DNA of 64,000 nucleotides from a bacterium (GTDB lineage Bacteria; SZUA-182; DTGQ01), in the NCBI GenBank assembly GCA_040755755.1, contig JBFLZW010000055.1, positions 106,444 to 170,443 on the forward strand. The letters are read 5' to 3'. The notes under the pieces were generated by a model. The model searched no databases, was not told the origin of the DNA, and worked only from the letters and a program-made list of their open reading frames with translations. Position 1 is the stretch's first letter; every line of letters begins with the position of its first letter. This document shows positions 40,722 through 50,149 of the stretch, one piece after another. Position numbers and translations under genes: made by a program.

Positions 40722-42014
40722 TTGCTGGATATTAAATTCTTACGGGAAAACATAGAATCCGTCAAGGCCAGGCTGGAGCAGCGGGCGCAGGGGTCTTCTC
40801 TCGAGCAGTTCATCGGGCAATTTGTAGAGTATGATCAGGAGAGAAGATCAATTGTGCAGGAGGTTGACCGGCTGAAAAATCAGCGCAATCTTGTTTCAGA
40901 AAAAATCGGCGAGATGCGCAAAAAAGGGCTGGAAGCAGCGGACGAAATCCTTGAAATGCGGAATGTTTCAGCCAAAATTAAAGAGTACGACGATAAAATT
41001 AAAGAAATTCAGCTCAAACTGGACTCTATTCTTCCTTTCATCCCAAACCTTCCTCACCAGTCGGTGCCGGTTGGCAGGGATGAAAAAGATAATCCGGTTG
41101 TTCGCACCTGGGGTGAGATCAGAAATTTCAGCTTTCCTCCAAAGCCTCACTGGGACATTGGCGAGGAACTGGGTATTCTCGATTTTCCCCGCTCGGCCAA
41201 AATAGCCGGATCACGGTTTTCCCTCTATAAGGGAAAGGGTGCCTTACTCGAACGGGCTCTGATCAATTTCATGTTGGATCTGCACAGCAGGCATCATGGG
41301 TATACGGAGGTTTTACCTCCATTTATGGTTAATTATGACAGCATGTTTGCTACCGGACAATTGCCGAAATTTGAAGAGGAATTGTTCAAGACTTCCCAGG
41401 ATAATTATTACCTGATTCCAACGGCAGAGGTTCCGGTGACCAATATTCACCGGGATGAAATTTTGGAGGAAAGCCTGCTGCCGATAAAATATGTGGCCTA
41501 TACACCCTGCTTTCGGCGGGAAGCCGGCTCTTATGGCAAAGATACGCGGGGCCTGATCAGGCAGCATCAGTTCAATAAAGTAGAGCTGGTGTGGTTTTCT
41601 CATCCTGACAAGTCCTATGAGAATCTGGAAATCCTGGTCCGGCATGCCGAAGAAGTATTGCAGATTTTAAATCTCCCATATCGGGTGATCAGCTTATGTA
41701 CCGGCGATCTGGGATTTTCGGCAGCCAAGACCTATGATCTTGAAGTCTGGCTGCCGAGCCAGAATACCTATCGGGAAATTTCCTCCTGCAGTAATTTTGA
41801 GGATTTCCAGGCCCGGAGAGCCAAAATCCGCTACCGGGACCAGGAAAAAGGAAAGTCGCAGCTTGTTCATACCCTGAACGGTTCCGGTTTAGCCATCGGC
41901 AGAACCGTGGTAGCCATTCTGGAGAATTATCAGCAGAAAGATGGGTCGGTTGCAATTCCCCGAGGGCTTCAGCCGTATCTGGGAGGTATAGAGAAAATAA
42001 CGAAAGAAAATTAA
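40722..42014 (+). CDS. serS: Seryl-tRNA synthetase
   Basis: 430 residues from TTG 40722, with GAGGAAAATCA just upstream. The N-terminal coiled-coil arm (about 30-105) contacts the long variable arm of tRNA-Ser. Class II motif 2 is [20 protein letters not shown] and motif 3 is [17 protein letters not shown]. Two tRNA-Ser genes follow immediately, so enzyme and substrates are encoded together. Confidence 0.97.
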   Translation: MLDIKFLRENIESVKARLEQRAQGSSLEQFIGQFVEYDQERRSIVQEVDRLKNQRNLVSEKIGEMRKKGLEAADEILEMRNVSAKIKEYDDKIKEIQLKLDSILPFIPNLPHQSVPVGRDEKDNPVVRTWGEIRNFSFPPKPHWDIGEELGILDFPRSAKIAGSRFSLYKGKGALLERALINFMLDLHSRHHGYTEVLPPFMVNYDSMFATGQLPKFEEELFKTSQDNYYLIPTAEVPVTNIHRDEILEESLLPIKYVAYTPCFRREAGSYGKDTRGLIRQHQFNKVELVWFSHPDKSYENLEILVRHAEEVLQILNLPYRVISLCTGDLGFSAAKTYDLEVWLPSQNTYREISSCSNFEDFQARRAKIRYRDQEKGKSQLVHTLNGSGLAIGRTVVAILENYQQKDGSVAIPRGLQPYLGGIEKITKEN

Positions 42015-42023
42015 TATTATTCT

Positions 42024-42106
42024 GGAGGGATGGCCGAGTGGCTTAAGGCGGCGGTCTTGAAAACCGTTGATCGAAAGGTCCGTGGGTTCGAATCCTACTC
42101 CCTCCG
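42024..42106 (+). tRNA. tRNA-Ser (anticodon TGA)
   Basis: Acceptor ggaggga (42024-42030) pairs with tccctcc (42099-42105), followed by discriminator G. The anticodon loop in cggtcttgaaaaccg gives TGA, and a long variable arm is present. The CCA end is not encoded. It is ten bases after serS. Confidence 0.95.
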
Positions 42107-42123
42107 CTTTCCGAAATAAACCT

Positions 42124-42216
42124 GGAGAGGTGGCCGAGTAGGCTTAAGGCGCTCGCCTGCTAAGCGAGTGAGTGGGGAAACTCACTTCGAGGGTTCGAAT
42201 CCCTCCCTCTCCGCCA
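42124..42216 (+). tRNA. tRNA-Ser (anticodon GCT)
   Basis: Acceptor ggagagg (42124-42130) pairs with cctctcc (42206-42212), discriminator G. The anticodon loop ctgctaa gives GCT, with a long variable arm agtgagtggggaaactcact. CCA is encoded at 42214-42216, unlike in its neighbour. Confidence 0.95.
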
Positions 42217-42283
42217 GTTTTTAGTATGCACTACAAGCAGCCGGGATTTCCCTCCTTCAAACTCTTACAGATAGAAGAAAAGT

Positions 42284-43093
42284 ATGACCTTCGGGAAAAA
42301 ATACCGTAATTTCCTCTTCTTGTATGCTCTTGTATATTTATTGCTGCTTCCTGGGACTGCTGCCCGGCCTCCTGTTTGCCCTGGCCAGGATTTGCCTGCA
42401 ATCCAGACCCAGGAACCAGGCCATGCAGACCGGTGCCTGGTCATCGATCCCGGCCACGGCGGGAAGGACAGCGGAGCTGCTTTTGGAACGAGCCTGTCAG
42501 AAAAAACCCTGACCTTAAGTATTGCCCAGAAGTTGAAAGAGCTTATCGAAGCTGACACTTCGCTGAATACCGGCCTGAAGGTGCTGCTGACCCGGGCAGG
42601 TGATAATGATGTGCCACTTGATGAGCGGGCGGCCATTGCCAATCACCATAAGGCAGAGCTGCTGCTCAGCATTCACTTCAGCAGTCACCTTTATCCTGCT
42701 GTGGAGGAGCTGCAGATTTTCATTGCCGATTACTCGCCGGAGGAACTGGAATATTTTGCGATAGCTGTCGATAGCTGGACATCGATGCAAAGCAGGCATC
42801 TTGCCGAAAGCCAAACATTAGCCCAAAATATCGAGAAGGCAGCCAGGGAAAGTATGGCCTTTAAGGCCGTCAACTTTCTGAAAGCTCCGGTCTATGTCCT
42901 GGAAGGGGCTTCGATGGCCGCGGTAGAGGTAGAAGCTGGTTTTGTTCCAACCCAGGAGAATATCAGGAAACTGGAAAGTGAAGAGTATCAGTGGCAGATT
43001 GCCAGGGTGCTCTTCCAGGGAATTATGAACTATCTCACCCAAGGCCAGGAGCAGGCTGAAGAGCACGACAGCGGCCAAGAGAAGGAAGAATGA
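42284..43093 (+). CDS. N-acetylmuramoyl-L-alanine amidase (Amidase_3)
   Basis: 269 residues. A hydrophobic N-terminus (about 9-25) acts as signal or anchor. The zinc site of the family is visible: VIDPGHGGKDSGA with the first His (about 52), Glu in LSEKTL, His in LLSIHFSSH, and a late Glu in AVEVEAGFV. It cleaves the amide between the glycan and the peptide stem in the cell wall. The C-terminus is Glu/Gln-rich. It overlaps the next gene by four bases (ATGA). Confidence 0.88.
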   Translation: MTFGKKYRNFLFLYALVYLLLLPGTAARPPVCPGQDLPAIQTQEPGHADRCLVIDPGHGGKDSGAAFGTSLSEKTLTLSIAQKLKELIEADTSLNTGLKVLLTRAGDNDVPLDERAAIANHHKAELLLSIHFSSHLYPAVEELQIFIADYSPEELEYFAIAVDSWTSMQSRHLAESQTLAQNIEKAARESMAFKAVNFLKAPVYVLEGASMAAVEVEAGFVPTQENIRKLESEEYQWQIARVLFQGIMNYLTQGQEQAEEHDSGQEKEE

Positions 43094-43713
43094 CCCGGAC
43101 AGCATCTGGATCGAAAAATCGAGGCCTCGTCAAACAATTTCTGATCATTATGCTGATTCTTATTCTTGCCGGCGTCGGGTTGTGGGTATGGACAGAGCTC
43201 AAGAACCCGAAAAAGCTGGTAAAGAGAAACCCGCTCCTGTCCAGAATCCTGGAGGAGACCAGCCAGGAAAAAGAGTTTCTGACCGTGCAGCTTTATTTTG
43301 CCAGCAAAACGGAATTCTCTCTGGGCATAGAGTCAAGAGAAGTCAAGGGGGAAAAGTCCGGTATCCAGCAGGAAATCCGCCATGCTCTCTCGGAGCTGAT
43401 CAAGGGACCGACTCAGGCTGATCTTGCTCCGACTATCCCTGTCGGAACCAGGCTTCGAAGTTTCTACCTGGATAAGAATGGGATTGGATATGCTGATTTT
43501 TCAAATGAAATGATCAAAAACCATCCGGGTGGCAGTTGGGGAGAGCTCATTACCATTTATTCGATCGTGAATACGATAACCAAAAATTTTCCTCAGGTTC
43601 ACCAGGTTAAGCTGCTCATAAACGGTCTTGAAGTGGAAACCCTGCGGGGACACCTTGACCTGCGCAGGGCATTTTCGTTCAATGAAGCCCTGGTTCATGC
43701 TCAGTCTGAGTAA
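43090..43713 (+). CDS. Membrane-anchored GerMN-domain protein
   Basis: 207 residues. An N-terminal membrane segment (about 17-35, IIMLILILAGVGLWVWTELK) precedes a GerMN fold with VQLYFASK, ELIKGPTQADLAPTIPVGTR and YADFSNEM. GerMN domains occur in spore and cell-wall-associated proteins and are often paired with amidases, as here with a four-base overlap. A helper role for the amidase is likely but unproven. Confidence 0.85.
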   Translation: MTRTASGSKNRGLVKQFLIIMLILILAGVGLWVWTELKNPKKLVKRNPLLSRILEETSQEKEFLTVQLYFASKTEFSLGIESREVKGEKSGIQQEIRHALSELIKGPTQADLAPTIPVGTRLRSFYLDKNGIGYADFSNEMIKNHPGGSWGELITIYSIVNTITKNFPQVHQVKLLINGLEVETLRGHLDLRRAFSFNEALVHAQSE

Positions 43714-43767
43714 CGATCGTGAGCAGAGCAGGGATGGAAAACCAAAGAAGGATGACAGGAGCATACG

Positions 43768-44658
43768 TTGTCAACGGTAATTAACCAGTCGTATTTTCTT
43801 CCCAGTAATCCTGTCGGCATTTTTGATTCCGGTGTTGGCGGATTAACAGTGGTACGAGAAGTTATCCGCAACCTGCCTCATGAAAATATCGTTTATCTGG
43901 GCGACACGGCCCGGGTGCCGTACGGAGTAAAATCCCGGGACACGGTGACCAGGTACGCTTTTCAAAATACCAGATTCCTTCTGACCCAGGGCATTAAGGT
44001 TATTGTTGTAGCCTGCAATACAGCCTCCGCTTTTGCCTTGAGAAGGCTTCAGGATCATTTTCCGCTTCCCTGCCTTGGAGTTATCGAACCGGGAGTCAAG
44101 GTGGCCATGGAGCACACGATAACAGGACGGATTGGGGTCATCGGTACAGCCGGGACCATATCCAGTCAGGCTTATGTACAGGCCATTCAGGCAGTCGATC
44201 CGAAGGTTGAGGTATTCAGTCAGCCCTGTCCCCTCTTTGTACCCCTGGTGGAAGAAGCCCTGATTGACCATTCAATTGCCTATCAGGTGGCTCAGATGTA
44301 TCTTGAGCCGTTGAAACAGAAGCGGATTGATACCCTGATTCTTGGCTGTACTCATTATCCCTTGCTAAAAAAAGTCATTTCCGATATCATGGGTCCAGCG
44401 GTGACCCTTGTTGATTCAGCCACTTCGATTGCTCTGGAGCTTCAGACTGTTCTTCGCCGTGAGGGAATGACCAATCCACAAAAAGAGGGGGAAGTGCACC
44501 GGTTTTTTGTTACCGATATGCCGGAACAGTTTCAAAAATTGGGAAAGCTGTTTCTGCAGCAGACAATTTTTTCTGTCGAGCATGTTGATATATGCAGTTA
44601 TGGCCACGAGGAGGAAGGAGAAAGCGAGCATGAGAGTTGGCGGACGTGCCAACGATGA
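43768..44658 (+). CDS. murI: Glutamate racemase
   Basis: Makes D-glutamate for peptidoglycan. 296 residues from TTG 43768 with AGGAG upstream. Motifs: [17 protein letters not shown] (17-33), the first catalytic Cys in VVACNTASA, and the second in [11 protein letters not shown]. It follows the amidase/GerMN pair and overlaps the start of rph, so the cluster links wall synthesis and remodelling. Confidence 0.95.
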   Translation: MSTVINQSYFLPSNPVGIFDSGVGGLTVVREVIRNLPHENIVYLGDTARVPYGVKSRDTVTRYAFQNTRFLLTQGIKVIVVACNTASAFALRRLQDHFPLPCLGVIEPGVKVAMEHTITGRIGVIGTAGTISSQAYVQAIQAVDPKVEVFSQPCPLFVPLVEEALIDHSIAYQVAQMYLEPLKQKRIDTLILGCTHYPLLKKVISDIMGPAVTLVDSATSIALELQTVLRREGMTNPQKEGEVHRFFVTDMPEQFQKLGKLFLQQTIFSVEHVDICSYGHEEEGESEHESWRTCQR

Positions 44659-45373
44659 GTTGCGCAAGGTTGCAATAACCCGTAATTATCTGAAGTATGC
44701 CGAAGGCTCCGTGTTAATTGAAATCGGGGATACGAAAGTAATTTGCACGGCCAGTATTGAGGACAAGGTACCTCCCTTTTTAAAGGACACGGGGAGGGGA
44801 TGGATCACTTCGGAATATTCCATGCTGCCTCGCTCCTCGGCAACCCGCATCATCCGGGAATCCTCGCGGGGCCGGGTTGGAGGCCGGACCCATGAAATCC
44901 AGCGGCTTATCGGAAGATCGCTTCGATCCATCGTGGATCTCTCCCGTCTGGGAGAGCGGACCATCTGGATTGATTGTGATGTCATCCAGGCGGATGGCGG
45001 GACGAGAACAGCTTCCATTACCGGCGGATTTGTGGCCCTGGTTGATGCTTTAAGCGTGCTGAAAAAACAGGGCAGGATCAGCGAGTTGCTCATCAAGGAT
45101 TACGTTGCCGCTGTCAGCTCAGGGATTGTTAACGGTGAAACTTTCCTTGATCTTGATTATGAAGAAGACTCCCGCGCCGAAGTCGATATGAATTTCGTTA
45201 TGACCAGTGAGGGAAAATTTGTCGAGCTGCAGGGAACAGCGGAAAGCAACCCCTTTTCCCGGGAACAGCTCGATACTCTGATCAATCTCTCGCGTGATGG
45301 AATCAATGCTCTGATCGACAAACAAAAAGAGGCTCTGGGAGGAATCTCCTTTCGCCCTGAAATTCTGGTCTGA
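44630..45373 (+). CDS. rph: Ribonuclease PH
   Basis: Phosphorolytic 3' trimming of tRNA precursors. 247 residues from ATG 44630 (GGAGGAAGGAG upstream), overlapping murI by 29 bases. It opens [20 protein letters not shown]. Active-site text: [13 protein letters not shown] and [15 protein letters not shown], with [18 protein letters not shown]. The paired rdgB gene follows. Confidence 0.96.
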   Translation: MRVGGRANDELRKVAITRNYLKYAEGSVLIEIGDTKVICTASIEDKVPPFLKDTGRGWITSEYSMLPRSSATRIIRESSRGRVGGRTHEIQRLIGRSLRSIVDLSRLGERTIWIDCDVIQADGGTRTASITGGFVALVDALSVLKKQGRISELLIKDYVAAVSSGIVNGETFLDLDYEEDSRAEVDMNFVMTSEGKFVELQGTAESNPFSREQLDTLINLSRDGINALIDKQKEALGGISFRPEILV

Positions 45374-45388
45374 TGCCATAGAATAACC

Positions 45389-46030
45389 ATGAATAACCAT
45401 ACTGCCGTCATTCCTGATACCCTGATTGCAGCTTCTCATAACCCTCATAAAATCGAGGAGATCAGAAGCATCCTCAGCGATTTTCCCGTTCAGATTCTTT
45501 CTCTGAGGGACCTTGACTGGAAAGTCCCGCATCAGGAAGATGGCAGCAGTTATTACGAAAATGCCCTGAAAAAGGCCAGGGCCATTGCGAAGCATTTTGG
45601 CAGGCCTACCCTGGCAGAGGACTCAGGGCTGGAGGTGGATGCCCTCGGCGGTCAGCCCGGGATATATTCTGCGCGCTATGCCGGAGAAGATGCCACGGAT
45701 GAGGACAATAATCAGAAGCTGCTGACTGCTCTTTCTCCTGTGCCCATGTCCGAAAGAACAGCGCGCTATCGATGCACGCTCGTGCTCATGTATCCGGATG
45801 AAAGGGTTTACTCCTTTGAGGGTACGTGCGAGGGAATAATCACCCTTGCCCCGCAGGGGGAAGAAGGGTTTGGGTATGATCCTCTCTTTCTCGTGCCGGA
45901 GTATGGTAAAACCTTTGCCGAGCTGGGAGATGAAATTAAAAATAGAATCAGCCATCGAGCCCGTGCCCTGGCCAAATTGAAGAAATTTTTCAGAATTCCT
46001 GTTGACTTTTCAGAACAGAATTCCTTATAA
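45389..46030 (+). CDS. rdgB: XTP/dITP diphosphatase (RdgB/HAM1)
   Basis: Removes non-standard purine triphosphates. 213 residues. Motifs: LIAASHNPHKIEEIRSIL (substrate pocket), LAEDSGLEVDALGGQPGIYS (metal site) and EGFGYDPLFLVPEYGKTFAE, ending in SHRARAL. It lies 15 bases after rph, a common pairing. Confidence 0.95.
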   Translation: MNNHTAVIPDTLIAASHNPHKIEEIRSILSDFPVQILSLRDLDWKVPHQEDGSSYYENALKKARAIAKHFGRPTLAEDSGLEVDALGGQPGIYSARYAGEDATDEDNNQKLLTALSPVPMSERTARYRCTLVLMYPDERVYSFEGTCEGIITLAPQGEEGFGYDPLFLVPEYGKTFAELGDEIKNRISHRARALAKLKKFFRIPVDFSEQNSL

Positions 46031-46064
46031 TCCCCTCATACATGATACCGCACATACACTGTAT

Positions 46065-46138
46065 CGGGGCGTAGCGCAGCCTGGTAGCGCACCGGTTTTG
46101 GGAACCGGGTGTCGGAGGTTCAAATCCTCTCGCCCCGA
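46065..46138 (+). tRNA. tRNA-Pro (anticodon TGG)
   Basis: Acceptor cggggcg (46065-46071) pairs with cgccccg (46131-46137), discriminator A. The anticodon stem/loop ccggttttgggaaccgg gives TGG, and the T arm is ggaggttcaaatcctc. CCA is not encoded. Confidence 0.95.
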
Positions 46139-46208
46139 TTGTTTTTTTCCGATATCTCTTCGCTATCTGCAATCGCTTGCATTTGGTGTGAGCAATTATC
46201 TTTTCAAG

Positions 46209-47330
46209 ATGAGTAATCCGGTTAAGTATCATTACGGTGCATTTCCCCCTCAGGAATTAGACTGGCAGCAGCTTGTTCCGCTGATCGGTCCGGCCAATGC
46301 GGCGCTGGCACGCTATGATGGAACGCTATCGGCTGTTCCCAATGCGGGCGTTCTCCTGACACCCCTGACTACTCAGGAAGCGGTCTTATCTTCCCGCATT
46401 GAAGGCACTCAGGCCACTATGGGTGAGGTTCTGGAATATGAAGCACAAGCAGGCCCGCAAAACCTCCCTCCCGAAAAAACGGCTGATATCAACGAGGTTT
46501 TGAATTACCGGAAAGCTATATGGCAGGCAGTAGATTTACTCAGAGATATTCCCCTTTGTCAGCGCTTGATCAAAGAGGCGCATCGCATCCTCATGGATGG
46601 CGTACGAGGCAGGAATAAAGCACCGGGTGAATACCGCAGGATACCAAACTGGATCGGTCCTCCAGGATGCCCTATTGAAGAGGCCCGCTTTATTCCTATC
46701 TCTCCGGACAAACTGAATGATAGCATGGCCTCCTGGGAGCGCTACATTCATACGGAATTTCCAGACCGGCTGGTTCAATTGGCTATTCTTCATGCGGAAT
46801 TTGAAGCGCTGCATCCTTTTCTGGATGGAAATGGCCGGTTAGGCCGCATGTTTATCCCGCTCTTTCTTTTCAAGATGGGTCTTCTTTCCAGTCCGATATT
46901 CTATATCAGCGCCTATTTCGAGCGCAACAGGGATGAGTATTACGAGCGCCTACTGGCTATTTCACGAAATAAGGCCTGGACAGAATGGTGTGTGTTTTTC
47001 CTTAAAGCGGTACAACAGCAGTCCCTGGAAAATCAGCAGAAAGCGGATGCAATTTTAAGGCTCTACGAGGATAAGAAAAAGCACATTACCAAATTGGCCC
47101 ATTCTCAGTATGCCATACATACCATTGATTTTCTTTTCCGCCGTCCGATTTTCAGGTCTCCCGAATTTGTCAGTCAAGCAGGTATCCCCGAACCGACAGC
47201 CAAGAGACTCCTGAAAGTACTGCGTGAAGATGGTCTGCTAAAAGTCTTGCAAGAGCCCAGCGGCAGGAAGGCTGCTGTCCTAGTGTTCCGGGAGCTATTG
47301 AATGCCGCGGAAGGATATGAAGCATTTTAA
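46209..47330 (+). CDS. Fic-domain protein (AMPylase family) with N-terminal inhibitory motif
   Basis: 373 residues from ATG 46209. The Fic core is HPFLDGNGRLGR (catalytic His, about residue 201). An inhibitory (S/T)xxxE(G/N) motif, SSRIEG (about 61-66), lies near the N-terminus, making it a self-inhibited class II Fic protein. The C-terminus has a winged-helix-like part (FVSQAGIPEPTAKRLLKVLR), the usual Fic/DUF4172-type layout. Targets are unknown. It is downstream of tRNA-Pro and ends with a strong terminator. Confidence 0.9.
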   Translation: MSNPVKYHYGAFPPQELDWQQLVPLIGPANAALARYDGTLSAVPNAGVLLTPLTTQEAVLSSRIEGTQATMGEVLEYEAQAGPQNLPPEKTADINEVLNYRKAIWQAVDLLRDIPLCQRLIKEAHRILMDGVRGRNKAPGEYRRIPNWIGPPGCPIEEARFIPISPDKLNDSMASWERYIHTEFPDRLVQLAILHAEFEALHPFLDGNGRLGRMFIPLFLFKMGLLSSPIFYISAYFERNRDEYYERLLAISRNKAWTEWCVFFLKAVQQQSLENQQKADAILRLYEDKKKHITKLAHSQYAIHTIDFLFRRPIFRSPEFVSQAGIPEPTAKRLLKVLREDGLLKVLQEPSGRKAAVLVFRELLNAAEGYEAF

Positions 47331-47339
47331 GGATCATGG

Positions 47340-47372
47340 ATGATCCACAAAATGCTTTGTGGATCATTTTTT
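47340..47372 (+). terminator. Intrinsic terminator of the Fic gene
   Basis: The arms atgatccacaaa (47340-47351) and tttgtggatcat (47356-47367) are perfectly complementary around atgc, followed by a T run to 47372. Confidence 0.85.
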
Positions 47373-47407
47373 ATAAAAAATGATCCACAAAATGCTTTGT
47401 GGATCAT
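47373..47407 (-). terminator. Second copy of the hairpin, facing the opposite way
   Basis: The same arms are at 47380-47391 and 47396-47407, with the A run 47375-47380 on the plus strand giving a T tail for leftward transcription. It would stop the kinase transcript that enters from the right. Confidence 0.75.
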
Positions 47408-47791
47408 CAGTGAGCTACAAAATCTCTCCGACATCCTTAAGGAAAAAAGAAAAAATGGCTCTTCCGTAATAGGTGTGCTGGTTTTTGACAAAAATACCGT
47501 TATTCCTTCACTGGGTAAGTTTTATTTACCCGGACATCCGAGTCAATCGGGACATGGGAAACATGAAAATAAAGACCTTGTTTCTCTGCCTGTTCATGAT
47601 TTTCCTCCCAGAGTGGCGTGATATTTTATCGTATATTGTATTACTGATGCGAAAATTATGCCAAATTAGTCAAGGTCAAATCCTGCACAATTATTGACTG
47701 CATCCCTGGTCTTTTCTCATATCCAACGGGAAAGTATCCGTTTTCTGAGAGTCTCCATCAAAAATCTGAGAGTTTATTTTTCAAACAGGCT

Positions 47792-49429
47792 TTAAAACAT
47801 CTCCTTCTCTGCTCCGGGAGTGATCTGGAAGGCCACGGTAAAGGTAGTCCCCTGATTCGGCACACTTTCGACCGTCACTGTCCCCTTGTTTTTTTTGATC
47901 AGCATATTGACGATTGCCAGACCCAGTCCGGTCCCTTTGGACTTGGTAGTAAAAAGAGGGGTAAAAATTTTCCGGATATTAATCGGAGATATTCCGACTC
48001 CGGTATCGGTGAAGGAGAGCACCAGCCGTGCGCCTTCCCAGCTCCCCTGAATCTTCAGTCTGCCGCCGCATGGCATGGCCTGGATGGCATTGGAAATGAT
48101 GTTATGGAAAATCTGCTCTGCATGGTCTGGATCGACAAATGCCTTGGGCAGGCTTTTCGGGTAGTCGACAACGACCTGAATATCGGAAGGAATGTCTATC
48201 TTCTGCAGCAGCTTTTGCAGGATCTTCTCCAGATCGACCTGTTGAAAACGGGGAGGAGAAGTGCGGGACAGATCCAGAAGATCCTCGACGAACCGGCTCA
48301 TCTTATGGATTTCCTCTTCCAGGGTATCGACAAACTCCTCGATATCTTCCGACTCATCCCGGTTTTTCAGAAGGTATAATACACCCGACAGGATGGTCAG
48401 GGAACTTCGGAATTCATGTCCCACGCTGCCGATCAACTGGCCGATAACAGCCAGTTTCTCTTTGTGTACCATCTCTTCCTGGATCTTCTGCAATTCTATT
48501 GTCCGCTCTTCCACTTTCCGCTCAAGCTCTGCATAAAGCTTTCTGATTTCATCCTCTGCCTGCTTGCGCTGCGTAATGTCTCGGGAAAACTCAACCGCCT
48601 GAATTACCTCTCCCTCGGCATTCCGGATCGGAAAAGCGAAAACCTCAGCCCAGGAAGCCGCCTGCTGATCGGTATTCTCCCGGCACCGCAATCGGTAGGC
48701 AGGTTTTCCGGTTTGAAAAGCATCGATGATCGCACAGGAGAGGCAGGGTTCGGCGCGGTTATGGAAAGCCTCGTAGCACTTTCTGCCAATGATATCCTGC
48801 GGCTGTACATTGTAAAGCGTTGCTCTGGCCGGATTGCACATCAGAATGGTGAGTGAGCGGTCTTGAATATTGAGCGGATCGGCAATGCAACTGAATACTG
48901 CTTCGAGCTGGTTTTTCGTCTTTCGCAGCTCTTCTTCAGCCTGATGGGCGGATTTTATCTGGCTGATAATTCCGGCCACTAACCGCAGGGATTGAATATC
49001 CTCCATCCGCCAGTCCCGCGGGCTGGTTAAATCCTCGAAAATGACAAAACCGGCAAATTGTCCATGAGCCCACAGGGGTATGATTAAAAGAGCCTGAATT
49101 TCCGAAGTTCCAAAAGGGCAGAGTGTACCCGGACCGGATTTGCCTTTCAGCTCTGGAAAGACGATATTCTGGTTCTTCTTCAGAGGATCCATCCACGCAG
49201 GAAGAGAGACTACAGGAGTTCCCTGCCATTGATACCGGCAGGATGAAATGCCGGGGGAGCACCACTCGTGGACGATGTCCAGCAAATCTTCATTGGACCC
49301 TATGGCTACCAGGCAAATGCGGTTTAAGGCCAGATACTGACCGATCTTCCTCAAGGCGTTTGTTATAGCCAGATGGAGATTTTGTGTAGCCACAAACGAA
49401 GATAACAGAGAAGGCAGGATTTCTTTCAT
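47792..49429 (-). CDS. GAF-PAS sensor histidine kinase
   Basis: 545 residues from ATG 49429 (GGAG nine bases upstream). A GAF-like domain (about 1-160; LIIPLWAHGQFAGFVIFEDL) is followed by a PAS domain (about 175-300) with CEAF-like CYEAFHNRAEPCLSC, then a coiled coil. The phosphoacceptor is in SVGHEFRSSLTILSGVLYLL, the N-box is SNAIQAMP, G1 is DTGVGI and G2 is GTGLGLAIVNMLI. There is no membrane segment and no linked regulator. It probably senses a cytoplasmic or redox signal. Confidence 0.9.
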   Translation of the reverse strand: MKEILPSLLSSFVATQNLHLAITNALRKIGQYLALNRICLVAIGSNEDLLDIVHEWCSPGISSCRYQWQGTPVVSLPAWMDPLKKNQNIVFPELKGKSGPGTLCPFGTSEIQALLIIPLWAHGQFAGFVIFEDLTSPRDWRMEDIQSLRLVAGIISQIKSAHQAEEELRKTKNQLEAVFSCIADPLNIQDRSLTILMCNPARATLYNVQPQDIIGRKCYEAFHNRAEPCLSCAIIDAFQTGKPAYRLRCRENTDQQAASWAEVFAFPIRNAEGEVIQAVEFSRDITQRKQAEDEIRKLYAELERKVEERTIELQKIQEEMVHKEKLAVIGQLIGSVGHEFRSSLTILSGVLYLLKNRDESEDIEEFVDTLEEEIHKMSRFVEDLLDLSRTSPPRFQQVDLEKILQKLLQKIDIPSDIQVVVDYPKSLPKAFVDPDHAEQIFHNIISNAIQAMPCGGRLKIQGSWEGARLVLSFTDTGVGISPINIRKIFTPLFTTKSKGTGLGLAIVNMLIKKNKGTVTVESVPNQGTTFTVAFQITPGAEKEMF

Positions 49430-49564
49430 GGTGATCTCCAAATTCCTTTCGTTTATGGTTGGAATAGTGATTAATTAGCTGAAAAGAAGAAAAACATTCC
49501 CTATATAATGATATATGAGAAGAGAGAAAAATCAAGGAAAATGATTACGACAGGTCAAAATCGG

Positions 49565-49599
49565 CGTGCGGGTCAAGGGCACTGCCCTTGACCCGCACG
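49565..49599. terminator. 35-bp perfect palindrome
   Basis: The arms cgtgcgggtcaagggca (49565-49581) and tgcccttgacccgcacg (49583-49599) are perfect around one base. It is just past the 3' end of the minus-strand gene at 49606. A short T-rich stretch (gattttgacc) follows on the leftward strand, so termination is the simplest reading. The stem is longer than usual for a terminator. Confidence 0.55.
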
Positions 49600-49605
49600 A
49601 TTGAG

Positions 49606-49998
49606 TCAGATATTATCTTTCTTCAGCCCGCTGATCTTGGTTACCCCCTTGAGGTCCCCGTTAACGGAATATCGCTCAAAGCCAATAAATTCATCCTCGG
49701 AGATAAATCGACAATGGTCCAGAACTTCAGTACCATCCTCCAGGATATATTTGATAACAAATATTGTCTCACCATAAACACCGGCCAGGGGGAGCGCCTG
49801 CCCTCGGCCCGACAACTGGGCTTTGCCGGAAATAGTACCATCTGGGTTGAAAGTTACCACCAAATATCCCTGCTCTATGCTGCCCACGCGGATAGCATAG
49901 GTATGGGTGCCGGAAAACTGCGCCAGTGCAACACCCGCAAAAAGAACTACTGCGGTTAAAACCGTGGTAAAAACAGCAAGACTGAATTTATTTGGCAT
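49606..49998 (-). CDS. Small secreted protein of unknown function
   Basis: 130 residues from ATG 49998 (GGAG nine bases upstream). A signal peptide (about 5-25, SLAVFTTVLTAVVLFAGVAL, cleavage after AQ) precedes a beta-rich domain with the repeated layout VGSIEQGYLVVTFNPDGTIS and FIGFERYSVNGDLKGV. It resembles small lipocalin-like or avidin-like barrels but has no clear family. It is a single-gene unit. Confidence 0.7.
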   Translation of the reverse strand: MPNKFSLAVFTTVLTAVVLFAGVALAQFSGTHTYAIRVGSIEQGYLVVTFNPDGTISGKAQLSGRGQALPLAGVYGETIFVIKYILEDGTEVLDHCRFISEDEFIGFERYSVNGDLKGVTKISGLKKDNI

Positions 49999-50111
49999 AT
50001 AAATCATCTCCTTTAATTCCATTATAATCCCTTTTAAAAAAAACACAAGCGAAGGATGTTACAAATCAGCACCGAGCATCTGAAATATATCCCCACCCCC
50101 ATCAGGCATCC

Positions 50112-50140
50112 TTGCGAAGATCATTTTATCATGATATATT
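50112..50140 (+). promoter_or_regulatory. Promoter for the membrane hydrolase-like gene
   Basis: TTGCGA (50112-50117) and TATATT (50135-50140) are 17 bases apart. The predicted start of transcription is only a few bases before ATG 50150, so the leader is nearly absent. Confidence 0.5.
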
Positions 50141-50149
50141 GACCAGGCG

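Larger units (their letters stand above)
47331..47791. other. Convergent intergenic region with paired hairpins
   Basis: Between the Fic gene (rightward) and a sensor kinase (leftward). The first 80 bases hold two copies of a 28-bp hairpin. The rest shows short frames, such as MKIKTLFLCLFMIFLPEW from about 47563, which look like a signal peptide without a protein behind it. I see no supported gene. Confidence 0.6.

Noticed and set aside
46002-46208. N-terminal extension of the Fic frame through tRNA-Pro
   Set aside because: The extension reads through the tRNA gene; the start at ATG 46209 gives the normal family length.
47473-47697. Short frame with a hydrophobic start between Fic and the kinase
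   Set aside because: It has signal-like residues but no following domain, and there is no ribosome binding site; likely chance.
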